From the NCBI GenBank assembly GCA_012295275.1, contig CM022665.1, positions 18,890,650 to 18,954,649 of the forward strand: a stretch of 64,000 nt of DNA. The letters are read 5' to 3'. This document shows, in pieces, positions 14,231-24,418 of the stretch. The notes beneath the pieces are model-generated. The model searched no databases and was not told the origin of the DNA. It worked only from the letters and a program-made list of their open reading frames with translations. The DNA is from Chrysomallon squamiferum. Taxonomy: Eukaryota; Mollusca; Gastropoda; Neomphalida; Peltospiridae. Both the position numbers and the translations under genes were made by a program. Position 1 is the first letter of the stretch; the number at the start of each line of letters is the position of its first letter.

Positions 14231-16678
14231 ATGAAGACATTCCTGTTTCTTTTTTGTTTCGTCCTGTTAGCCATCTGCATCTATGGCATACGTAAGTAAA
14301 TACATAAATAAAATTTGTAGGAAAAACTAAAATATTCAAAAATTCATATCAAAGTCATATTAACCAAAACTGTTGTAAATTTAAAAATATATAAATATAT
14401 ATATTCCTGTTAATCTGTATGTGACTTTTTCAGCTCCTAGCGGTAAAGGCATACGTAGACCAGGTAAAATAGAAGGTCCGGGTAGTACATTTGTGCCACC
14501 ATGTCGTTTGTATTGTCCTAATGGTTACGATTATTCCAAACCTTGCGCATGTATTCCTGATCCATTGCCTCAAATACATCCATGCGCGGTTAGTTTTTCT
14601 TGCTGTTGTTATTTGATTCGAATTTTGTTACTGTTACACACACACACACACACACACAGATAAACACACAAACGCATGATACAGAGAGAGAGAGAGAGAG
14701 AGAGATGCATAAATTATATTTTATTCTTTGACCAAGTATTACCGTATAATAGATCTCGTAAACGCTTTAAATAACAGTTATATAATAATTACTTGTAATG
14801 TGTCGTACATTTTAAACAGCGCATTTTTTTTTTAATCAGATCTCCGAAACGTGCTTTCTAGTCTAAATAAAACCCACTGAAATTTATAGGTACTAGAATC
14901 TTTCGATAAATTACTTTCCGTGGATTTTGTGACATATTTGACAAATTTCTGCCTTTATGTTTCAGACTATGCTTTGTCCACCTGAAATGAAATGTGTTGT
15001 AAGAGGAAACCGCGCAGAATGTGTACCCAGCGGTATCATTGGACCAAGACCAGGTTTACCAAAAGGTCAGCTATGTTTTTAAAAAAAAAAAAAAAAAAGT
15101 AGCCAATACTGTCTAGTTCGTTGTCTTGCAAAGCAAGATAACCTTAAAAAAGTGTATCTTATGAATATATTTTTATAATATGGATTACGAAAATACTTTG
15201 GCCGATAACGTATGTGACAGTGTGAGTGAGTGTCTCTGTGTGTGTGTGTCTGTGTGTGTCTGTGTCTCTGTGTGTGTGTGATTATATATACACGTATTTG
15301 TATATACATATCACGGGGCGTCTAACGCAATTGCATGCGACCCGTAATTAATACATCGTCACGTAACCAAATTAGAACCTCATTCATCCATCAAACAGCC
15401 CTACCTATACATACAGACTTCCCGGTATCGGGTACATAGATATTCAAAATATTCAGGGAACAAGCTCAAATCTGTATCTATATTCAGCCAGCGCTAAATA
15501 CACTAGAAACACAACAACACAAGTTTAGATTTGAAGAATATATGTATTATGTGATGTAATGAAACTTATTTACCGAGTAAGCTTACGATGCTTACACGAC
15601 CGTTTACAAACAGTCTCCCGCCACCTTTCATAGCTCACCAGATAAGTAAACAATTAGTGATATTATATTAGTTTATCCCTCAGGGAAAAATGACACACCT
15701 CAATATGTATTTGAATATGCAAAGTATTCTCAATATATGAGATCAAAATAACGTGCTGCTTAGCAGGATGTTGACGTGACAATCCGTTAGTAATAACACA
15801 ATTGTGTTATTGGTGCTTACAATTACTGATGGTCAGTGTTTAACTCAGATTCCCAGCTATTCTCACCCACTGTTTTTAGAGATAATAACCTGCAGTTTAC
15901 TTTCAACGGTCTGATCTCAGATTACCAACTATCCTCCAAACATATGATTATAATACTTCAATACATACATACATATAAATATAGTTAAATATATATTTCT
16001 AAGAAAGCCACAACAACTATCTTTCAGTTACTTAAACAGAACCGTAAACATGTATAGTTACCTAAATCAGCTGGAACAATACAACTGTCCAGCTGACAGT
16101 TAGCCAAACAAAACTTCACCAAGGCTTATATAATTCTAAAGGAAATCATGGGGCTTCTAGCATCTATTACATATCAAAGAAGAGACTGTTATCTCCGTCA
16201 CAATGTATATATATCAGTAGTTTGGCGTATAACATATTTGTATATATCTATATCTATACATATATTTGTATACATATGTGTGTGTGTGTGTGTTTGTGTG
16301 TGTATATGTGTGTGTGTGTCTGTGTTTGTTACTACCAGTTTACTCCCTTGTATTAAACTGGTTAAAAAATAAACTATGGCTGAACTATAGCTATAAGAGT
16401 TTAACGATTACCAATATGTGAGTACAAACAGAATAAGGTTTCAGTCAATGTTCGGGGACTGCTGTGTGAACGATTATTCTCTGTGTGACATTTCAGTCTG
16501 TCGACTGCGCAAAGTAACCGGACCCTGTCGTGCTATGCACAGACGTTTTTTTTACAACAAGAAGTCTGGCCAGTGTCAGCAGTTTATATATGGCGGATGT
16601 AGAGGGAACGGCAACAACTTCCTCACGATGGCAGAATGTCAGCAACGTTGTGGCGGATTCAGACGTAACTTCGGTTAA
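14231..16678 (+). CDS. K1, form A: secreted Cys-rich/Kunitz protein, P1 Arg
   Basis: Coding exons are 14231-14291 (signal peptide), 14434-14588, 14966-15065 and 16497-16678; phases 1, 0 and 1; 165 residues. Exon 2 begins the Cys-rich module with C-x3-C-x9-C-x-C. Its start (CRLYCPNGY) resembles the opening of antistasin-type domains, though it is shorter. Exon 3 supplies C-x4-C-x5-C-x8-C. The last exon is a complete Kunitz domain (Cys 107, 116, 132, 140, 153, 157) with P1 Arg, typical of inhibitors of trypsin-like enzymes. AATAAA is at 16,754. K1 is the odd member of the array: exon 2 carries seven extra residues and exon 3 several substitutions, while its Kunitz exon is identical in protein to K2 and K4. 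Intron 3 has a private insertion of about 1 kb. Exon 3 can also join Kunitz exon B by phase. Confidence 0.9.
14636..14704. repeat. (CA)n and (GA)n microsatellites in K1 intron 2
   Basis: A 24-bp CA tract and a 23-bp GA tract, short compared with the 80-90 bp GA tracts at the same place in K2-K4. Confidence 0.9.
15290..16277. other. About 1-kb insertion private to unit 1, in K1 intron 3
   Basis: Units 2-4 pass from a short GT-rich stretch straight to ACCAGTTTACTCCCTTG. In unit 1 the two sides are split by about 1 kb flanked by GT/TA microsatellites. The insert contains an imperfect internal repeat (CTCAGATTCCCAGCTATTCTC near 15,847 and CTCAGATTACCAACTATCCTC near 15,915). No open reading frame, terminal repeat or clear target duplication was seen, so its class is unknown. 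Confidence 0.6.
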
Positions 16679-17349
16679 CGTTACAGCGACTGAGTCTTCT
16701 TAAATACAGTGGTCAACATAATATAAATAATAATATGTCTCCTTTTATTTTAAAATAAATAACTGCTTTTCCCTGAAACATGTGTGCAGTTTGATGTTGA
16801 ATAATATATCTTGTTATGGCTAATTATTTACAAGATATACTACACTTTCAGACCTACCCAGACAGAAGTAAAAATTATTCATTAATTTAAAATACGATAT
16901 TATATGGAATGATAGTTACAATGGCCTCTAACTCTAAGATTATTTTTGAGTTTAATACAGAAAGTGCTAACAATCCCAGGTCCAAGGATTACATACTAAA
17001 CAAATTTTAATAATAAAAAGGGGTTGACATGTCCATAAGGCCAGGAGTTCAAGCCATGATGACCCTATTTTAAATACCTGTCTTCGCACGTCTGTCTAGT
17101 ACGATAGTACTATTTGTCAGTCAGTTTATAAAATATACCTTGAAAAAAAAAATATATAGTAAATAAACGTGAACAATTACAAGTAATATATTTTAATTCC
17201 TCTTTTTTTTATCTCTTTTCGACCGTTCGACTGTTTGCTCTTTCTTTCTATCATTTATTTATTTATATCTCAACTTATTTATCTACTTATTTTTTTTTAA
17301 TCCATTTAGTTAGTTCATTCTTACTTTTGCCTGTCGACATAATAATACA

Positions 17350-18000
17350 CAGTGGTACCTTCATTTACGAGTTTAATTCGTTCCGTGATCGAGCTCATAA
17401 CTCAGTTTGTTCGTATATCAAATCAATTTTCCCAAATGATATTAATTGAAATACCATTAATCCGTTCCAGCCCCCCAAAACCACACCATTTTTTCTGACC
17501 CGTTTTTAAATTAAAAGAATGTATTTTTAAATGACAGCTATTGCATAAAAACAAAATAAAAGAGAATCTAAAGAAATAATTGGTTTATTGAAGTGTATTT
17601 ATCTTGGAGATCAGACAAATTAATTTGGGTGGAGTTACAGCCTTTATCGACTCCTTCTGCTTCAGTATGGTACATATCGTAAAGTACTACGCTCCTACTG
17701 AGTAGCAAGTCGACTACATGCACACCTCGCTCATGTTTTTCTATGAATTTAAGCTTTAATTCAATGCACATGATCCGCTTCGTCTCAGGACTGTCCTTTG
17801 CACTCACTTTCTTAGGATCCATGGACATTTGGCAAAATACTGTACAAAACGCGAACACAACACAACAGAAATACTGACGTATCTGAACCTCACTTGTAAC
17901 TCGTACTTTGGCTCGCAACTCAAAGAAAAAATCGACCATACGCCTGCTCGTAACTCGGAAAACTCGTAAATTGGGGCACTCGTAAGTGAGGGTACTACTG
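17350..18000 (-). mobile_element. Tigger (pogo-type) derived element, unit 1
   Basis: The left end CAGTGGTACCTTCATTTACG and right end (read in reverse) CAGTAGTACCCTCACTTACG are terminal inverted repeats of Tigger style. On the minus strand from about 17,821 a fragment starts MDPKK and continues KFIEKHERGVHVVDL, matching the N-terminal helix-turn-helix start of Tigger transposases. The catalytic part is absent, so the element is internally deleted at 651 bp. Confidence 0.8.
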
Positions 18001-18668
18001 TATTTTCTAGGTATTTTCTGTATTAGTATAAAATAATTACACACTCAAACATATATTATATGTAGATATGTTTTCAAACATCACTGGAAGAAAGATAACT
18101 GTATTAAAAAACACAACTAAAAAATAAGCCTTGTAAACAAACCTCCACTCAAACAAAGCCCCAGTGAAACAAAAACAAATCAACAAGAAGAAATAATAAT
18201 AAAAGAAACAGAACTGGTAATAATAAAATAAAGAAACCACAAAAGAAAAAAAGAAGAAAAGAAAGTCGTAAAACTAAGGTAAGTAATTTATATATTATCA
18301 CAGTAAATAAATGTCAGCAAAGAGATGGGTTGTTACTTAGATACAGCTTTCAGTATCGTATTAGTCTCTAAAAAGCTAATTTACTTAAAAACTAAATTAT
18401 ATTTAATTATTTGAAGGCAGCTAAATAGACGGGTGAAAAGCAGGACGTACAAAGAGCGTTCGTTACTAACATGAAATAATTCTTTGCTTCCTTACAAAAT
18501 AAACAACTGCTGCCTGTTGAAGCTACTACTAATAATAGTAATCATGGCCGTAACTACACTGAGGCAAATATAACCGAAACTGACGATTTTTATTATTATT
18601 ATTATTCATTTTTTTTTATACAAATATTTTCTTTAAGAAATATAAAATATAAATGGATAGAACTGAAG

Positions 18669-18770
18669 AATTTGCGTCATTCAAGTCGGACCTTCTGGGG
18701 GCCTTAAGCGGACTCCGGACCCCTCGCCCGAATGTTTTTGCCACGCCCCGATCCGCCGGGCGATTAAGTG
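18669..18770. repeat. GC-rich block shared by units 1-3
   Basis: A roughly 100-bp GC-rich block (GACCTTCTGGGGGCCTTAAG, then GCGGACTCCGGACCCC) stands out in AT-rich DNA. Copies lie at 29,051-29,150 and 38,662-38,765. In unit 4 the surrounding 0.45 kb is missing between two GCTG motifs. It may be a transposable-element end; I do not recognise the family. Confidence 0.5.
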
Positions 18771-19017
18771 TTTTTGCCTCATTTCATAAAGAGTCTGGTT
18801 TCGGCTAACATTACTTTTATTAGTAATAGTAGTAGTAGCATTTGTAGTAGTAGTTGTAGTGGTAATAGTAGTAGTAATTGTTGTATTGATAGTAGGAGTA
18901 ATACTGTTAGTAGAAGCTGATGTAGTAGTAGTAGTAGTAGTAGTAGTGATAGTGGCAGTCCTGCTAGAGTTGTCGCTGTAATAGTGGTCTCAGTAGTAGT
19001 AGTAGTAGAAGTCATAT

Positions 19018-19978
19018 TAATTGTACTAGAGTATTTGTAAGAATACTAGAGTGTTTGTAACAATACTAGTAATATTTGTTATTGTACTAGAGTATATGTA
19101 ACAATACTAGTAGTATTTGTTATTGTACTAGAGTATATGTAACAATATTAGTAGTATTTGTTATTGTACTAGAGTATTTGTAACAATACTAGTGGTATTT
19201 GTTATTGTACTAGAGTATTTTTAACAATATTAGTAGTATTTGTTATTGTACTAGAGTATTTGTAACAATATTAGTAGTATTTGTTATTGTACTAGAGTAT
19301 TTGTAACAATAGTAGTAGTATTTGTTATTGTTCTAGAGTATTTGTAACAATACTAGTAATATTTGTAACAATAGTAGTAGTATTTGTTATTGTACTAGAG
19401 TATTTGTAACAATATTAGTAGTATTTGTTATTGTACTAGAGTATTTGTAACAATAGTAGTAGTATTTGTTATTGTTCTAGAGTATTTGTAACAATACTAG
19501 TAATATTTGTAACAATAGTAGTAGTATTTGTTATTGTACTAGAGTATTTGTAACAATATTAGTAGTATTTGTTATTGTACTAGAGTATTTGTAAGAATAC
19601 TAGTAGTATTTGTATTGTGCTAGAGTATTTGTTATTGTACTAGAGTATTTGTACCAATACTAGTAGTATTTGTACCAATACTAGTGGTATTTGTTATTGT
19701 ACTAGAGTATTTGTAACAATACTAGTAATATTTGTAACAATAGTAGTAGTATTTGTTATTGTACTAGAGTATTTGTAACAATATTAGTAGTATTTGTTAT
19801 TGTACTAGAGTCGGTCCATTTGTGCTGCTTTTAGTAGTATTTGTATTGTGCTAGAGTATTTGTTATTGTACTAGAGTATTTGTACCAATACTAGTAGTAT
19901 TTGTACCAATACTAGTGGTATTTGTTATTGTACTAGAGTATTTGTAACAATATTAGTAGTATTTGCAACAGTACTGGT
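19018..19978. repeat. 41-bp minisatellite upstream of K1 exon B
   Basis: The monomer is about 41 bp: TACTAGAGTATTTGTAACAA followed by TACTAGTAGTATTTGTTATTG minus the overlap base. About 23 copies with variants (TATTAG, TACCAATACTAG, TTATTGTACTAGAG subunits) end about 45 bp before the exon B acceptor. A roughly 100-bp higher-order block is repeated near 19,600 and 19,835. A fragment of exon B is embedded at 19,811-19,833. Confidence 0.9.
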
Positions 19979-20024
19979 GTTAAATTAATAAATTGCCAAT
20001 AATTATGCGTCCTGTTTTTTGCAG

Positions 20025-20230
20025 TGTGTCGACTGCCTAAAGTTGTCGGTCCATGTCGTGCTGCTTTTAGAAGGTACTTCTACAACAGCAGCACTGGCAC
20101 GTGCCAACTCTTTATTTATGGTGGTTGCCGAGGAAACCGAAACAACTTCCGGTCGCTGGCGATGTGTTATCGACGATGTGGTGGACACGGCATGATTTTC
20201 GGAAGACGCTACAGATACGACGATGACTAA
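20025..20230 (+). CDS. K1 Kunitz exon B (alternative terminal exon), P1 Arg
   Basis: The exon opens after TTTTTTGCAG in phase 1, the same phase as exon A, so it can be joined to exon 3 at 15,065 in place of exon A; that form would have 173 residues. It is a complete Kunitz domain with exact Cys spacing, P1 Arg, [10 protein letters not shown] and a sequon Asn-Ser-Ser before the third Cys. The C-terminal tail is basic then acidic ([10 protein letters not shown]). Stop at 20,228-20,230, AATAAA at 20,284. No signal exon is visible between A and B, so B depends on upstream exons or is an orphan. The frame is open in all four units, with only H/Q and R/G changes. Confidence 0.8.
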
Positions 20231-20386
20231 ATCATCAGCTACTGTAAATTATGTAAAAACAAAGGTGTGATAATTCTATGATTAATAAATGATCATCTGT
20301 GATATTTGTTTATTGTTAATATTTTAAATAGCACTAGTAACAGTTAAAAGAGTAGTAGAATTATTATTAGTAGTAGTACTAGTACC

Positions 20387-20423
<37 letters not shown>

Positions 20424-21487
20424 AATAAAATATAAAATGCATCGTACATTCCATTATATTTATTTGTTGGTTTGGTTGTTTGTTTATTTGTTTATTATAC
20501 ATGTATTCGTTTTTCTTCTTCTTTGTTTATGTTACTTTTTTTTATCTCTCTCTCTGTATGTGTGTGTGTGTGTGTGTGTGTGTCTGTAATAATAATACTG
20601 AACCATCACAAATATTGATATTTGTTTGCCTTTTTGACCAATTGATCATAAAAGCCTTATATTTTTATATACTCATAACATTAAAAAACTGTTTGTTCCA
20701 AATTTTTGGATGATACTGTTTAGCATAATAATATCCATACTTTATTTTGTATGCATGCATACATACATACATACATAATACATACATACATACATACATA
20801 CATACATACATACATACATACATACATACTTGTTTGACATCACAATGAAGCGCGTGGTCTCACAGAATTGTTCCGCCTAGATGTTACGATTGAGCTACTT
20901 TCCTGTTCCAGTCCGTGCACTAAACTGGAAACTCGTTTATATTTTCACTCAGTGCTAATACTTACAAATAACACCAGAGAGTGGCAAAACGCACAGGACT
21001 GGACTGGAAGTCAGTTACACTATATTTCTACCTGTTTTAAGTCTGAGTGTTTATTTATTATTCCTGGACACGATTACTTTCAGTGTCTTCTAAATTAGCT
21101 CTAAATGTAATAAATGTTTTGCGTCCAGGTAAGACTGGACTGGAAGTCGACTGACTGTATTTCTACGTTTCAGTCTGAAAGTTAATTTACGATTCCTTGC
21201 TTACAGTTCCGTTCATTGTTTTCTAACTTAGCTCTAAGTTTTCGGATTGGATTGGAAGTCGTCTGTCTGTACGTCTAGATTTTTATTTTTCCAAATTTAT
21301 CGCGTTTCTCCTGAAAACCCGGGGCGTGTCATTTCTCACCTGTCTGTCATAGGTTCGCTATCACTGTCATAGTAATTAAGAAACCGTATGTGTGCATCAT
21401 ATTATTAACTGATTGAAACAAATGTATTTCTATCTGTGTTATTTATTTATTTATTTATTTATATATATATTTTTTTTTTTTTCTCAG
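20231..21487. other. Intergenic DNA of unit 1 between Kunitz exons B and C
   Basis: Holds (GTA)n at 20,374-20,423, (GT)n at 20,555-20,583 and (CATA)n at 20,757-20,828, then about 600 bp of ordinary-complexity DNA conserved in units 2 and 3. A 76-codon frame at 20,868-21,098 is open in all three copies but shows no reliable family match. Confidence 0.5.
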
Positions 21488-21646
21488 TGACTTGAACCAG
21501 TGAAAGAAGGAATAGGTCGTGCATACTTAGAAAGATTTTATTTCAATTCTGAGAAAGGAATCTGTGATTCAGTTATCTACACTGGTTGTGAAGACAATAG
21601 AAATAATTTACTTTCACTCATCGACTGTATCAAAGTTTGCGAGTAA
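21488..21646 (+). pseudogene. Kunitz relic exon C, unit 1 (nonsense)
   Basis: After a pyrimidine-rich acceptor (TTTTTTCTCAG) the sequence aligns over its whole length with a Kunitz domain, but the first Cys codon has become TGA and the second Cys position is Gly. Cys 3-6, the RFYFN core and the stop are still in place. It lies in frame 0 after the acceptor, whereas exon 3 donates phase 1. Pseudogene. Confidence 0.75.
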
Positions 21647-24014
21647 TAAATGCGAGAACATCATTTTGAATGAGAAAGGTCTACAGGATTTTATATCTGA
21701 CACACTAATTTGTATAATAAAATGTGACAAATGCTGCACGTGTACGTGATCTGGATATTGGAAACACAACATTCATAAAATGAAGTGAAAATGTTAACAG
21801 TGATAATGGATTTGAGGAACTATGGGTTCACTAAAGTCTGTAACATTGAGGCGTACAAGAAGTGGGAGCTGGTAAAGGCTGTAAATTCCTCCATGAGAAA
21901 TATTATATAATCTGTTATAATAAGTTCAAATCTGAATGCACGAACTCTGGCATTCTCCTGAGTCTATCCGCTCTACACTACAGTTATATCTGAGAAATGT
22001 AGTCTACCTTTGTGAAGCAGTACTGTCATATAGTTAAATGTGAACTGAATAATGCAAATATGAACCAACAAAACATTTTGTAAAGAGATTATCCAGCGTG
22101 AAAGAAACGAAATATGAAAATAATATTTATTGATTTAACATACATTATCCAGTATAAAAGAAAGACAGATGTTATAAAATTTACACCAAAATGTCATATG
22201 TTGTATAATCCAATATTTAATATGGCATAGCAACCGATATACAGTCAAGTATGACATTTCTTCTTTTATGCTATAACTTATAGCTGTTCAGAAGATGAGT
22301 TTTGGAGAGAACCAAACAGTGAACTACTAAAGTAAATTTTTAAGTGACTAAATCAGTATTAAACATAAATATAACAAACAGACATGTCAGTGATAGGAAT
22401 CAATGGCTGATCATCTAATGATATTTTTGTGGACAATATAATTCCCGATTATTTATTTTTCAGCTGGAATTTTAACTTTTCTCAAGTGATTATACTCTTT
22501 TACTCTGCATTATTTATGTCATTTTGTAGTTTAAAGAGAAGATATAAATATTCCTGTCTCCTTTTTTCTCCTTTTCTTCAAATTTTTATTTCTGTCGTAC
22601 GTTTCCCTTTTTTATTTTTCTGATTTGGCATTTTATTATTATTTTTTATTTATTTTACTTTATTTTATTATTATTATTATTATTATTTTTTTTTTTAACA
22701 ATTTATGATCCAGATCATCATCATTATATTTTTATTTTATTTTACTTTATTTATTAATATGAGTTAAAAAAACAATGTATGTTATGATAAATATTTCAAT
22801 TTCATGTTGTTTGTCTTTTAAAAGAAATGTAACAGAGATCATTTTCGTGTTTTATCACTTAACTGTACGATGTAAATTAACGTTACTAGTCTGTATTACT
22901 TTATTGTGTCCTGTTTCTGGTTTTGGATGTAATATATTCAATGTTTACTTCATTAAAGCGGAAACTGTGTTGTTAAACCTTCGTCTGAAGCGTGTTGGAC
23001 TCGTTAAAAACTGCTTTATGGGCCTATTACGACACTTTCCATGTTAGTCAGTGCACTGTTTGTTTTATTAAGTATCGACGTACATGATTTTAAGGTCCAT
23101 GTAGCAGGAACGAACGAGAAAACTACATAGTTTAAAAATTGGCATGGCAGCGTGAGAATAGCCTGAGACCTAACGATATTATATATATGTATAGACACAC
23201 GCACACTCACATTTAAAATATCCATGTATGATGTAGTTATTCTGTCTAAACCGGATTTACGTAGGAATGATGAAATGTGCTATTTTTTTACAGTTTCCCA
23301 GTATAGACTAATGTATTCTGGAGTTACGGTTTTTGCAGTATTTTTGTTAACAGGTGAATGAAACATTATAATTATACTTACCATGAATGTCAGGTATTCG
23401 TCACATGCAGTAAATGATTTCTCTTCTTCCTTTCGTTTTAGGTCGATTGACACATTAACCGTAACTGAAGTGACTTTTTGTATTTCTTTTGAAAACAAGG
23501 CTTCAGAATGACCTGTCCCCCAAATTGTCCTATGTTTTACATAATATATATGTGTTTATGTTTGTGTCTATGGTCTGTTTGGTTTTTTGTACGTATGTAT
23601 GTGTCTATGTATCAATGTTTGTGTGTATGTATATAGGTATGAATATATATGTGTACGTATGTGTATATGCGTTAATGTCCATGCATCAATGTATGTTTGT
23701 ATGTGTCCATGTATGCATGTATGTACGTATGTGTGTATGTTTGTATGTATGTAAGTATAGATGTATGTATGACATGTTGATTAAGAGTCATTACTGTATA
23801 GCAAATGTTTGTTAAATCTGTATTTTGGTAACTGTTCACAGTAAAATGCATGTACGTTGATATTTCACTTACGTATCTACGCTTAGACGAAGGATAGTCT
23901 TGGCTGGAGGATAACCCGGTCTTGTTTTAACAGTGCAGTGTCGCCACATGTCAGCAGTTTGAAATAAAACAGAAACTACAAGTTTAACTTTAAACATTTC
24001 AACAATTTCTTCAG
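21647..24014. other. Intergenic DNA, end of unit 1 and 5' part of unit 2
   Basis: AT-rich, with ATT/ATTTT low complexity near 22.63-22.75 kb and TATG/TGTA low complexity near 23.58-23.77 kb. The same stretch is found upstream of K1, K3 and K4. No exon is recognised before relic D. Confidence 0.5.
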
Positions 24015-24118
24015 ACCTGTTCATCAAATGTGCGACAGTGTTGGTTGACCTCCTTGGACCATGTAGATTTAACTATGACTTTATTTTTACACATGAACTA
24101 TGTGTATATAAAAAATAA
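24015..24118 (+). pseudogene. Kunitz relic exon D, unit 2
   Basis: Copy of the unit 1 relic with the same acceptor and GPCRFNYDF segment. Here the later Cys codon is kept (ELCVY), three residues too early for the third Kunitz Cys. Confidence 0.45.
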
Positions 24119-24306
24119 CCTACACAGTATGACGCAGGCTCTTACGAAACAGTCGCGGATTTAATGGATATTTTGTTTACTTGTCATGTAGATCAAGAAC
24201 AACAATCGTTTTTAAGACAAACTGTCAAGATTGTTGTAATATACTAGGTTCTTCAAGGCGGAACGCTTCTTCATTTGTGTCAGCCTATTTAGAAAAATCA
24301 TTTGTC

Positions 24307-24418
24307 TGACGTCTTCTACTGCGATAAAATTCCTTAGTCACATCCGTATCAGCATCCTAAACGCGGTATAAGTAAGAGATAAACATACTGAGGCTCAGAC
24401 AAATCCGGACTGTCAAGG
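24307..24418 (+). promoter_or_regulatory. K2 core promoter and noncoding exon 1
   Basis: TATAAG at 24,367-24,372, initiator A at 24,397 (30 bp spacing), noncoding exon to 24,418 before GTGAGC, and CRE-like TGACGTC at 24,307. The 5'UTR intron ends at 25,447. Confidence 0.75.

Larger units (their letters stand above)
11702..21920 (+). repeat. Tandem array unit 1 (10.2 kb), gene K1
   Basis: Homology to the next unit starts at TAAGTTCAAATCTGAATGCA (21,921 in unit 2). Order inside: Kunitz relic D, promoter, K1 exons, Tigger element, minisatellite, Kunitz exon B, Kunitz relic C. It is the longest unit because of a private insertion near 15.3-16.3 kb and a long minisatellite. Confidence 0.9.

Noticed and set aside
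16418-16678. 86-codon frame that runs through intron 3 into Kunitz exon A, conserved in all four units
   Set aside because: It has no signal peptide, includes the acceptor TTTCAG and pyrimidine tract, and the shared intron DNA is near-identical because of recent duplication. The spliced model explains it better.
17021-17143. Block with GGAGTTCAAGCC (B-box-like), repeated in units 2-4, as a possible tRNA-derived SINE
   Set aside because: No A-box at a proper distance, no poly-A tail and no target duplication. It occurs only as part of the tandem unit.
17568-18044. Minus-strand frames of 100-158 codons in units 1-3
   Set aside because: They are the Tigger transposase fragment plus read-through of the terminal repeat, not host genes.
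20868-21098. 76-codon frame with SSPCTKLETRLYFHS, reminiscent of a Kunitz reactive-loop segment
   Set aside because: Only one Cys fits, later Cys and the GGC segment are missing, and the phase of the possible acceptor (CCAG at about 20,912) does not match the exons. Could be chance.
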